From Benincasa hispida (lineage: Eukaryota; Streptophyta; Magnoliopsida; Cucurbitales; Cucurbitaceae), in the NCBI RefSeq assembly GCF_009727055.1, contig NC_052349.1, forward strand, positions 45,158,071 to 45,222,070: a stretch of DNA of 64,000 bases, given 5' to 3'. The notes under the pieces were generated by a model that made no database searches, was not told the origin of the DNA, and saw only the letters and a list, made by a program, of their open reading frames with translations. Shown here piece by piece: positions 37,038 to 48,100 of the stretch. Numbering within the stretch: position 1 is the first letter of the stretch; each line of letters starts with the position of its first letter. The position numbers and the translations under genes are program-made.

Positions 37038-38321
37038 ATGACTATTCCTATAGTTGTTTTTTATGGAGGACAATAGAATCATTATCACTGCTATGAGAAT
37101 TATGAGGTTGGTGGAATTTTGAAAGATGACTGTATAGATGTTAATGGTTTAGTTGGTTTAATATATGAAAAGATTCAATTAAATGGGTTGGTAGATTTGT
37201 TAGTTTTATTAGATTTTAGTAAAAATGGTATTTAAACTGTGTTTCCAATAAAAAAAGGACAAGGATGTTTTTTGGTATCTGACCTTGGCTAAAGATGCAA
37301 TCAGTAGACATCCATTAGTTGTTCATGTAAGTGTTTGTTCTTTGGAAGGATCTTATACTGCTGTTAATAGTGTGAGTGCTACTAGTAATGTAGGTGACGA
37401 TAGTGATGGAATGTTATATTTAGGTTCTTCTTCAAGTGATGAAGTTATAAGAGATATTTTTTTATGGTGATTTAAAGGTAAAAAGTGTATTTGAAAGTAA
37501 AAAAGTACTTTCAAAGTGTTTTACATTGTAGTGAAGAATATTTTTAATTTGAGATTACAAGATCAAATTCAAAGTTTGTTGAGTTTAAATATTCGTAAGA
37601 ATGCTGCAATTGGTATGTTAGGGCATCTCTGTATAAGAATAGTGCATCGTGGATGCTTAGAAAGTACATTTATGAACATGATTGTCTATTGAACACAACT
37701 CAGAGTTGTCATAGGCAAGCTTCTTCATCAGTAATTGGTAATTGCTTGATTGATTATTTTAGGTTAATGTCTACTGATCAATCTATTCCTAGAGACATTA
37801 TCCATAAGGGTCATACAAAACTTGGAGTTAATATAAGTTATCAAAAAGCTTGGAGGGTAAAAGAATACATAGTAAAGATGTTACAAGGTGATCCAATTGA
37901 AGCATACACCTTGATTCTAAAATTTTTTGAAAATTTGAATAAAATGAATCCATGTATGATCCATTTTGCTTAGCAAATTTCTATCACTATCTATCTCAGA
38001 TCAGATAGAGAGTGATAGACATATATCCTTGTCTATTTGAGATAAACAGTGATAGACAACTATCCTATCTATCTAAACATCTATCACTGTCTATCTATAC
38101 ATTTTTTTTTTACTATTTACACTGATAGAAATGTTTTTATGTATTTTTACAGGTACCTATACTACTTTAAAAATGGATGATAGTGGTAATTTTGAGTTTT
38201 GCTTTATGGCTTTTGGTGCATCGATCGAGGAGTGGAAGTATTGTAGACCTATTATATCTATTGATGGTGCATTTTTGAAGTGTAAGTTTGGTGGCATGCT
38301 ATTTAACAGCTTCATCGGTAG
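37038..38321 (+). pseudogene. MULE transposase (mudrA-like), truncated
   Basis: Exon 1 starts at ATG 37038 (MTIPIVVFYGGQ, then an in-frame stop), continuing in broken frames as VGGILKDD, GLIYEKIQLN and LTLAKDAISRHPLVVHVS. From 37653 it reads RKYIYEHDC, SVIGNCLIDYF, PRDIIHKGH, SYQKAWRVKEY: the MuDR DNA-binding region before the catalytic domain. A likely intron (37954-38152, GTATG...TTTTTACAG) holds TATC-rich repeats. Exon 2 (38153-38321) reads EFCFMAFGASIEEWKYC and ISIDGAFLK, reaching the first catalytic Asp of the DDE transposase. Then an LTR cuts it; the second Asp, the Glu and the CCHC finger are gone. It is inactive. Confidence 0.8.
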
Positions 38322-38965
38322 TGAAGGAACCATTAAAGGTTCTTGAGCGGAAAACGGGATCAGACCCAAAATCCGAATTTTACAAAACAATAATTTTACA
38401 GCAAACAAATCATATAGATTATGCATTTAAGAATAATTACAGCATGCCTTAAAGAAATTTACAGAAGAAAAAAATGGGTTTAAGAAACCAACTTAAAGAC
38501 CAAACTTCAATTGAAAAATCCCTTGAACCAATGGAGCACCACTACGATGGAAACCTCTGATATTCTCTGGATGGGAATTTGGGAGGTGTGGGCTCTGACT
38601 ATTTTGTATGAGGAAAAAGAAAGTTGAGAGGAGGAGAAGATTGAGAAAATCACATAATGTTTATGTGTAAAAAATGTGTTAGTTATTCTCTGTGAAAGAC
38701 CGAGAGAAATGAGATTATCAATTTTGTTCAACCCCTGTTCCCACTAACGTGGTAGAGAGAAAAAGGGGAAGGAGTTATAACTCCCTCCCTAAAAATATTT
38801 TTCAAAAATTAAAATTAATAAAATAAATTAATTTTAATAAAAAATTTAATATAATATTATATGATAACCACTTTATCATATAATATATATTGAACTAAAT
38901 GTTATATCAAATATAACATATAACCTATAGTTTAATATTGTATCTAATACAATATAACATATAAT
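38322..38965 (-). mobile_element. Truncated LTR cutting the MULE transposase
   Basis: TGAAGGAACCATTAAAGG at 38322 is the minus-strand 3' end of the same LTR family seen at 32889 and 27188. Similarity continues through 'acaatataac(c/a)tata' to about 38965 and then stops abruptly at gypsy sequence, so roughly two-thirds of the LTR is missing. Confidence 0.75.
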
Positions 38966-39525
38966 TGCCGCCAAAAGAAAGAACCCTTGCCGCCTTCTTC
39001 AAGCGGTTTGTCTCCCTTGTGCTACCCTTCTTCACCAAGCCCAATCGTCGCTTGAATCAGTCGATTGCGTTCGCTTGAAGCTGTTGTGCTGACGTCCCAA
39101 ATTTGTCACGTCCCAAATCTCCCTTAAGAAACTTTCGTCCCCAAAAGTTTTAATCCTGAAAGAGCTCGGGATATTAAGATCTCATCTCGTCCTACCATTC
39201 CTATTCCTCGAATCGATGGTTCCTCCATAAGACCTTTACTAATGTTAACTCCTTGTTGCGCAATGCTTTCACTTCCCTGCCCAGGATTTGAATAGGCTTT
39301 TATAACTCAGGTTCTCATTAAGTTGCAAAGTCTCATATTCAACAATATGAGACGGGTTCACTATGTACTTCCTCAACATCGAAATAGGAAAAATATTTGG
39401 ACAATAAAAAGAGATGGTGACAAAGCTAATCGATAAGCTACAGGGTTGACCTATTCCAAGATCTCAAATGGTCCAAAGAAATGAGGACTTAACTTTCCTT
39501 TTCTGTCAAACCTCAACACTTTCTT
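38966..39525 (-). pseudogene. Chromodomain-type Ty3/gypsy integrase C-terminus
   Basis: Minus-strand reading from 39512 gives KLSPHFFGPFEILE, then PVAYRLALSPSL, the conserved end of gypsy integrases of the Tekay/Reina (chromovirus) type. After frame changes, remnants of the chromodomain segment follow (VKxLxNKExxxVKVLW-like region near 39280-39200, then EEPSIRGI). Multiple stops make it dead. It belongs to a different gypsy lineage from the one at 3.6-7.8 kb. An LTR starting TGTAACATCC at 58724 (minus) may be of the same broad type. Confidence 0.65.
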
Positions 39526-42090
39526 CAATTACATGGAAATTTAGCATGGAGTAGCTTGAAGATGGAAGAATAGGGAAGTGGTTTCCTTCTTTGTTTGAGA
39601 TTTTGGTTGAAAGAGTCCACCGTAGAGTACTTGAAGATGGAAAAATGGGAATGTTTGTTTTGTGGTGAGATTTTCTTGGGTAGTGGGATAGATTTTGGCT
39701 ATACATTTAATGATGGAATTGATTGACATGATAACAGAGCTAAGGTTTTGGGAAGATAAATTGATAGGTGTCTTCTCCAATTTCAAATTAGATTACACGT
39801 TTCCCACGACATTAAAAAGTATGTTGGTAAGTTGGAGGTTTTAATTAAAATGTATCTAAAATTTTTTCTTAATAAGATTTGTATCATCACATTTACATAT
39901 TTATGTTGGACTTTTGTAATTTTGAATTTATTACTCTCTTATCCCATTTTACCATTTTTCTAAATGAAAAGTTAGAATATATTATTGGGCTAACGAGAAT
40001 AACCGTGGATTTTAACTTTTCATTTGTAAAAATAGCAAATTATCATTTCATTCATAAAAATGACAAAACAAATAAAAAATAAAAACTAAATGAATTTATA
40101 AAAGTCTAAACTACCCCCAACCATACAAATGAGATTGTAGTTGACTTATTAAAAAATATTTGAAATTACATTGTAATTTAAACTACCATTTAGAGACTAT
40201 AGGTTGGGTAGGCTCTAATCGCTACACCGACTTTTCTCCAACCAAGTTGCCGCCATTTTCCTCTTTGAAATCGGCTCCTCTGCCAACAATGGTGCTGTCG
40301 TGAATAGAATAACTATCCCTCAATCTATCATCGCAATCATAATTTTCTCCACTCTATTCAAAATTCTGAAAATCCAGATGGGGGCATTTTAGTGTTAAAG
40401 AAAAATTAATTACACCGTAATTCAAAGGAAGGTTTTGTAGTTATCAAAGATCTTTTGAAAGTTTTTGGATACTTCCAATGAGATATTTATGTGACCTACA
40501 AATACTGTGTAATTAGTTTTCAAACTACGCCCAACAAATATACAAAACTTAAAAACAAATACACTGCAATTCAAAATCACTCAACCAAACCATCTACATC
40601 GCCGTTGAACTTACCCAAAATTCTGTAATAATATTTTTTCTTGAATCTAGACCAAAATATTAGTTTAGAAGTGAGGGCTGGACAAAACTTTATCTAAATA
40701 ATTGCAATCATGAAGAAAGAAACCAATTTAGATTAGAGTGTGAGAAAATCCCAATTAAAAATCGTCAATTGAAATTACTAACCAATTGTGATGTGGTGTT
40801 GATGTCAATTGTGGAGATCTGATGAATAGAAGAGAAACAAACAATATTCGAGGATGGTACATCATTCCTTGATCGAATGAGTCAAGGTGGATATAAGACC
40901 CCCAAGACAAACAGGCTAATACCAACACCATCTATATGCTTCGTTTATCTTTTCACAATGGCTCGATAGGAATCATTTTGGAAAGGACACTCTACGACTT
41001 GAACTATTGGTCGTGGCCGATAAGCCGAGTCTTTCATCCTGTAGACTTGTCGTCAATTGTCTTCCACGATTCTAATCACATTAGGATTTCACATATTTGT
41101 CTCCCACAATTCTAATCACATTAGGATTTCACATCTTTGTCTCCCACGATTCTAATCACATTAGGATTTCACATCTTTGTCTCCCACGATTCTAATCACA
41201 TTAGAATTTCTACAACCATCTCGATACATTGTTAACCAAGAAATAATACATTTAGAAGTTGGAAAAGCCTTAAATTGGATTAGATGGACAAGATGTTTAA
41301 AAGATGTGTTTGAAGCAACATAAACTTCTATAAATCGAAAGTCATGATAGTAGTTATTTTCATCTTACTTACCATTGAACAAAACTCTTAATCGTTTAAC
41401 AGCCATAAGAAGAAAACATCGAGAGGATGAATAAAGCTAGGACTACGTGTTGTATTCTAATATTTTATGTTTGAAATAAAAGGATAATAAATATAAAATT
41501 CAAAAGTATTTTAAAACTGTGAATCTGGATTAAGTTTAATAGAAGGTATAATAAAAACAATAAATCTTAGTTAGGATAATTAATATAATATGATAATTTA
41601 AATTTTAAATGAAGATTTTAAAATTAGTTGTTGTAGAAGATTTGAAAATTCAAAATAAGTATTAAATTTGGTACATAAATTCATAACAACTACTAAAATT
41701 GCGATATTTAAGGATGATTATCTGCTTGAAATAATCAAGTTAGTTGATGTTGAAAGTCTGTTGAAATATATAGTTGAATTAATTACCGTTCATTAATATA
41801 TATGTCAAATTAATTACACTGTAATTAAAAGAGACGATAAAGATATTTTAGGATTTCTAAAAGTTTGACGTACGTGATCCATGCATTTTGTTATAATTCA
41901 AAACTACTCCTCCATTTGTAATTTTTTCAAATAATAATGTAATTATTGATTATTCCTCATCTTTCTGGTTAACCCATCAGAAATGTGGGAATTTAGGGCT
42001 CAAATGACATGGAAAGGAAATAATGAAGAGAAGGTTGGGTGAGGGTGGAAAAGGAAAGGCGGTTGAAATAATAAAAAGGGGGAATAGAAT
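39526..42090. other. Intergenic stretch with no recognisable gene
   Basis: AT-rich sequence upstream of RNF10. Short frames at 39506-39786 arise from a diverged duplication of 'acttgaagatgga(a)gaa' segments (39555, 39627) and are not genes. Related phrases ('aattaattacac(c/t)gtaatt' at 40406 and 41808) recur and may be ends of old MITEs. The 40-bp minisatellite at 41060 is the only clear structure. Confidence 0.5.
41060..41211 (+). repeat. 40-bp minisatellite, about 3.8 copies
   Basis: Units of the type TCTCCCACGATTCTAATCAC plus 20 further bases start at 41060, 41100, 41140 and 41180. Copies 2 and 3 differ at two positions; the first and last have a few changes and the fourth ends early. It lies about 950 bases upstream of the RNF10 start codon. 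Confidence 0.95.
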
Positions 42091-42162
42091 TAAAATTGGA
42101 GAATGGTGACCCGTAGCTGAACGCTAACGACGAACTCCCCTCTTGTTCCTTCCGAGATTTTC

Positions 42163-45100
42163 ATGTCCATCCTGCCTTCCCAAATCCAGGGTTCCAATTC
42201 AACGTCTTCTTCCTCTGCTTCCTCTCTAAACCCTAATTCCCACCATGGACCCGACCCTCTTTTCTCCTTCTCCCCTCCCACGCATTCTTTTCCATCCCTA
42301 CGGATCTCCGATCCCGATTCTCCTCTCCCCGATTCCACCAACGTTTCAGGTTCGTTTTTGTATCCCACAACTCCCTGCCACTCCATTTATGCACTTTTTG
42401 ATTTTTTTTATACCTGTCTAGAATGCTACTATATTCCTCTGTTCTGTAATCCACCGGATTCTCTATTTGTTCTCCCTTGATCCTGGATAGTGAATTTATC
42501 ACCGTAAAAGTGCAATTCCCAGTCAGATTGTGTTTCGATAAGAGTTTAATGGACGAGCACGTGCGTAGAATTTAGTTTACTCAAAGCTAAGATGTTAGAA
42601 GGACTATTCAATTTGGTTGTTGATGACGCTTTAATCACTATACCTTGTCTCCGTGGTCACAGTGCTCTAGGGTGTTGTGTTGTTCGTTCTACATTTCACT
42701 GTGCTGAAGTTTGGGCACTTGGATCACGTTTAGTTGGATTACACAATTTGAGTTTTCTGTATTAACTAGGCAATAAAGAAGTAGAATGGATTCGAGATAT
42801 TATCTTTTTAGTCGTGTATTCTGATTCTAGCTTTTAAGCGACTTATAATGGAAATGGTGGCCTTTTTATACCACCGTTGATCATGAAATCAGATCATTTC
42901 TCATGTGATATTACTTTTAAGACTGGTGTGTATTTATATTTTTCTAATATGATTTACAAAAAATAGTTATCTTTGCTTCATTATTTATTTATTTTTATTT
43001 TTTATGCAGGCCCATCATCCCAACCTGCAAATGCCGCTGAATCTTCCAAGAAGGTATATTAAAAATATTAGTTACTCATTAGTAATTTAGCGTGTTAAGT
43101 GGATTGGTTTAATGATCAACTATGTAATTAAATTATAAGTTATGTGGTGCACATATTAACAAATTGTGTTAGGTGTTTTTTTCCCTTATATCACAAGAAA
43201 TGATAAATCATTTTGATTGTTCAAATCTAAATAGAACCGATTGGTTTTTGTAGTACATAAATAATAACTGGACCTAAAGCTGAGCTATTGGTTTGGCCTT
43301 GTATCTGCTTCAACATGTCTATTTGGGTGTCTATTACTAAGTCTTTCCGTAATTATTCTTTTGATCTTATTTTGTTAGATTGGAGGCCATTTTTATAGGT
43401 TTCCTCCCGTTTGTGGGTTCTCCCTTTTTTATATGTCCCTAATTCTTTCATTTTTTGTGAATGAAAATTTTGTTATTCACTAAAAAAAGTTTCGATTAAA
43501 AAAGTTACCAATGAATTAGTTTTTTTTTACATGTGTTATGTCTGTTTTCTTAGACTTAATGGAACAGACTAATCTTTTGGCATTAAAAATATTAATATAA
43601 AGAATACAAAAAATTCTATTTCCTTTAAATAAATATTACAATTGGTGGTTAAATTAGGAAAGAATATTATATAGGATATATTAAGTTGTAAGGGGTCTGG
43701 AGGGATATCAAAAGTTTGTCCTTCACGCTCCTTTTAAATTTTGTATTAAAACAGATATTCATAATGGATTTTTTTCCTCATAAAATAATTCTTCTTTTTA
43801 CCTTGTTCTTTGAGAGAATATCACATCTACATGATTTTAGTTATCTAACACTTCCATCGAATAACGTATATATGACAATAATTGGTGAGTTTTTTCGTTC
43901 ATTAGATTAGACAGTCGGTTAATTGAAAGAACATGCCGATTTCTGAATGCTGTTAACTTAAATCATTGTTTCTTGTGGACTAATAAATGAAAATGAAGCA
44001 TACAATCTTGATTCATGTCTACTTTGATATATAGGTAAGTGAATCAGAGACTCTAAATGATTTGAAGATGCCAGCTCGGCAAAACACTGGTACCCATTTG
44101 CAGTGTCAACCCGGTGGACAAGAGGGTGGATCAGTCCTGCCGGGGAGTAGAATGTCATCTACTGTAATTTCTTCTCATGATCAGCAGAGTGCTACGTCTG
44201 CAAACTCTTATGGCAATAATAAACGCTCAGCTGGAAGAAAAGCCCAAATTGCAAATGGCAACCATTTGCTTAATTTTCAATATGATCCCATTTCTCGTCC
44301 TCGTGCTCGAGCTAGAGCTCCTCCTCCAAGAAGGCCACAGAGGATAAAGCCCTATAACAAGGATCTCTTTCTCCAGGCTAATTACAAATTTGTGGTATTA
44401 GATTCAGGTTATCATACAGATGAATATATGGATCCTGATAAAATGCTGCATTGGGAGGATATCGTATGTGTAAGGTATTCTACACCATCACTGGTCCAAT
44501 GTCCTATTTGTCTGGAGCATCCACTCTGTCCTCAAATTACTTCATGTGGACATATTTATTGTTTCCCGTGCATTTTGAGGTACCTATTAATGGGCAAGGA
44601 GGATCATAAAGGTGACTGCTGGAAGAAATGCCCTTTATGTTTTGTGATGTTGTCTCCCAAGGATTTATACACCGTCCATATTGAGCTTTTGAAGCAATAT
44701 TCTGTTGGTGATACTATAGATTTTATGCTTTTAACTCGCCAAAAAAAATCATTTGCCATATCATGCAAGGATAAACAAGAGGATGATATAAGGTCAAGTG
44801 ACAATGATCAAGTCTGTGATTCTTTTTCAAAATTTATATTTACATCTGATGTGGACCTCTCAGTGCGGAAAGCAATATCTGATCTCGATGCCTGGTTAGC
44901 AAAAGCAGAAGCAGGGAAAGTAGATGACCTCGAAAAGCTTCCATATGTTTGCGCTGCATTGGAACAACTGGAGCAGAGGAAGAAGTATTGGAATGAACAT
45001 CAGACTTGTTTTAAGCATAATGACTGTCAGATGGGATCCCATGTGCCCCTGCCAACTGATAGTATTAGCAAGGCTGGTTCTGGAGCATGCACTTCCAGAC

Positions 45101-48100
45101 ACGATGCTTCTTCCGTTGATATTTATGAAGGTTGCAAGTTTTTGGGGAATATAGTTCAAGATAAGTTGGATTATTCTACTCCTGTGGGTCAGACTGGGAC
45201 TATGGATGAATCTTTAGAACTCCAACAAAACTCGAATGAAATTGGAGATGCAAAGGACAAGGACTCGTACAATTTTTACCAGGTGAGAATTGTTATCATC
45301 TTGCATCTGAACATCAGTTAGCATTTTGTACTTTACTTGATATGTTATAACTTATTAGCTATGGCAAAGAAATGCGGGCACATCTGTTTTACTTTTTAAT
45401 TTATTTTTATTTAATTATTTTCCTTGGATTGAGATTCCCTATTTGTATAGTAGGGTCGACAAAATTCTCCGCCGGGGACCGTCCCCAATGGGGGCGGGGA
45501 ATCCCCGGTTTGACCGGGGATGGGTTCAAACTGGGGAAAATTTTCGGGGGGGACGGGGACAGTATCCCCGTCCCGACCCCGATTTGATATATTTATATTT
45601 TTATAAATATATTTTATAATATATAAAATAATTTATTTATATATATGTTTTAATATATAGTGTTGGATTGGAGCTCAATATTAAATATTCCAATTCTAAC
45701 TTTAAGCCCAAGAAGCCAAGCCCAAACTTAAAAAATTTAAATAAAATCAAAATTTAATTTTAAAAAATGGGGAATCCCCACGGGGAACTAGTAGGGGATT
45801 CCCCGCGGGAAAACAGGGAATGGGGCCCCACGGGGACCCTGTTTCCCCGATGGGGAATCCCCGCCCCCGTCCCCGCCTTCAAATGGCGGGGGCGGGGATG
45901 GGGGAGAATTTCCCCCACGGGGCCGGGGATGGGGGACACCCCCCCACCCTGCCCCGGCCCCATTGCCAACACTTGTATCGATGCTTTCTGACTTTTGATT
46001 AATAAATTAACTGAAGCAAGTTTTCCTTTAAACTGGTTGTTTCTTATGGACCATTTATTAATCTTTACATGCATTTTTCCTTATCTGCATCTGTTTATTT
46101 TAGGCTATCGATGGCCAGCATATCATTCTCCATCCATTAAACATGAAGTGTCTTTTACAACATTATGGGAGTTACAATAGGCTGCCACTCAGGTTTGTAT
46201 ATACTAGGACAAATTATATGTTTCTTGCATTTTGGAAGCAAGGGATTGGAACCCTTAGGTTTCATTAGTTTATTTATATTATCTCATAATTGTTCCCCTA
46301 TGTGTAGAATAAGTGGAAAGATTTTAGAATTCGAAACGGTGACACAAACGGAGGCCACAAGGAGGCGTTATCGTTATTTAAGTCATTTTTCCTTAACAAC
46401 TTCATTTCAGGTTTGCTCATTCTTCATTTTTCTTGAACAATTTTTATGGACTAAAAACTTATTGTTTCTGATATTTTCCCCCTAAAACTTTTCAGCTCTG
46501 CGAAATTGATTTGACCAACCTATTGCCTTCGGTCTCGATGATTCCCTTCATGGATGAGATAAAGAAGCGTGAGAAGCAGAGGAAACAACTTGCAAAAAAG
46601 GTATTTTGTGAACTTAGCCCAAGGGCTATTTCTCTCCCACAATCAACTCTTGGCTGATTTTGCAAGACTATGCCTACCCTCTCAACTTCCTAATCCCGTG
46701 TTTATAACCACCCCATCTTAAAAACTACTAAGGAATTACAATTAGGTCATTATAATATTCCTAATATAATCTTATCGATTCTCTAACATATATTCCTAAT
46801 TCCCATGTACGTAAGTGCTTGTTTCCTTTTCAAGTCACTGTTGCTGGACTGTGTGAAGTTGTGGTTATTAAGTCATAATAATATAGCTCTGTTAGTACTT
46901 GTGATCTAAAGGAGAGAGAAGTATATTCCGTACCCCATTCTAGATTAATGGCACTAATGAAATCTCAAGCTAACATTTTATTACTTCAGTATTGTGTTAT
47001 GAAGTTGGTTTTATATATATCGTTCTTCGGTAATCATGAATTTTTCTTATTATAAGATACAAAGGGAGAAGATCAAAGAAGAAGCTTCTTCAATGTGTTC
47101 TTTGTCAATGATGGCCAGTTCAGGAAGTTCATATTATCACAATACTCCAAACCTTTCTTTGGATGACTTTGAAGGTAATATTTACCCTGCTGTCACATTG
47201 CCTTTATTTGTCTGCTTGAATGTTAGTGTTAAAAAATAAAGAATAGAGAAGAGAAGAACAACAAGGTTACGTGGAAACCCTAGTATAGGGAGAAAAATCA
47301 CGATATAAAGACTTTTCTTATTCTGTTTTAAATCTGATACACTGAATACATAGGGACACTGTATAAATAGACAGTAGGAAACTCTAGGAATTCATTAGTC
47401 AAAACCAAATTGTCTTGCAGGCAAAGAGGACGATTACGGTACATATGGACAAAAACCTCCCTAGCTAGCTGCAATCCAAACCTCACCTCTCCCATGTTGG
47501 GAATTCTCTTCGTGCTCCCAGTCGTCATGGAGAGCACGCTTGGGGAGGTTTTTGTCTAGAGAATCTTTCTTTTTCTTGAGTTATAGAAAGCTTAGGCTCC
47601 GTGGCTAGTCTGCGCTCTTTGGACTTTTCAAACTTNTTCTTTTTCTTGAGTTATAGAAAGCTTAGGCTCCGTGGCTAGTCTGCGCTCTTTGGACTTTTCA
47701 AACTTAGCGAACTCACGGTGTTCAGCTGACTTGCACTGATAGACCCCTATTGTATTGGAGCAAGAACAAGTCTCTCTTTTTTTTGGGGGGGAGCAGTCAA
47801 AGAATAAACGAACATGCTCGAGACTCAACCTCCATCCGTCATTAGTAATCTCAATCCGCTGTCTTACACAATTACATAAATGCCCCTAGGTTAATAACCC
47901 TATTTTCAACATTCCCCTCAAGTTGGAGCATAGATATCGACAAGGCCCAACTTGCTTACACAATAATTAAAATTTTGTCTCAGTAACCCTTTTGTAAGAA
48001 ATCAGCAACTTGTTGGTTTGAAGGATATTAAAGGATGCATATGTTTCCACTGTCCAACCTCTCCTTAATGTAGTGTCTGTCTATCTCTACGTGTTTAGTT

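Larger units (their letters stand above)
31230..38321 (+). mobile_element. Mutator-like element (MULE), split and truncated by LTRs
   Basis: Sequence from about 31230 (AT-rich, 'aagtatttacatactatggc'-like) through TATC/GATA-rich arrays to a mudrA-like gene (37038-38321) behaves as one unit: the 250-300-base array repeats are found on both sides of the LTR at 32889-36746, and the flanks of that LTR join without loss. Arrays of TAGACAAAGATAG/CTATCTTTGTCTA type recur again in the transposase intron. The right end is lost where another LTR begins at 38322. The left terminal repeat and its 9-bp target duplication cannot be fixed by eye. Confidence 0.6.

Noticed and set aside
41060..41211. Regularly spaced 40-bp repeats resembling a CRISPR array
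   Set aside because: The units are directly abutting without unique spacers, in a plant nuclear context; this is a minisatellite.
42090..42502. Two minus-strand frames opposite RNF10 exon 1
   Set aside because: They are shadows of the Ser/Pro-rich first exon; the plus-strand frame continues through consistent splice sites to a conserved protein.
45760..46074. Long GC-rich frames on both strands (Gly/Pro/Arg-rich)
   Set aside because: They lie inside the GC-rich hAT MITE of intron 3; openness comes from lack of AT-rich stops. No domain, and both strands are open at once.
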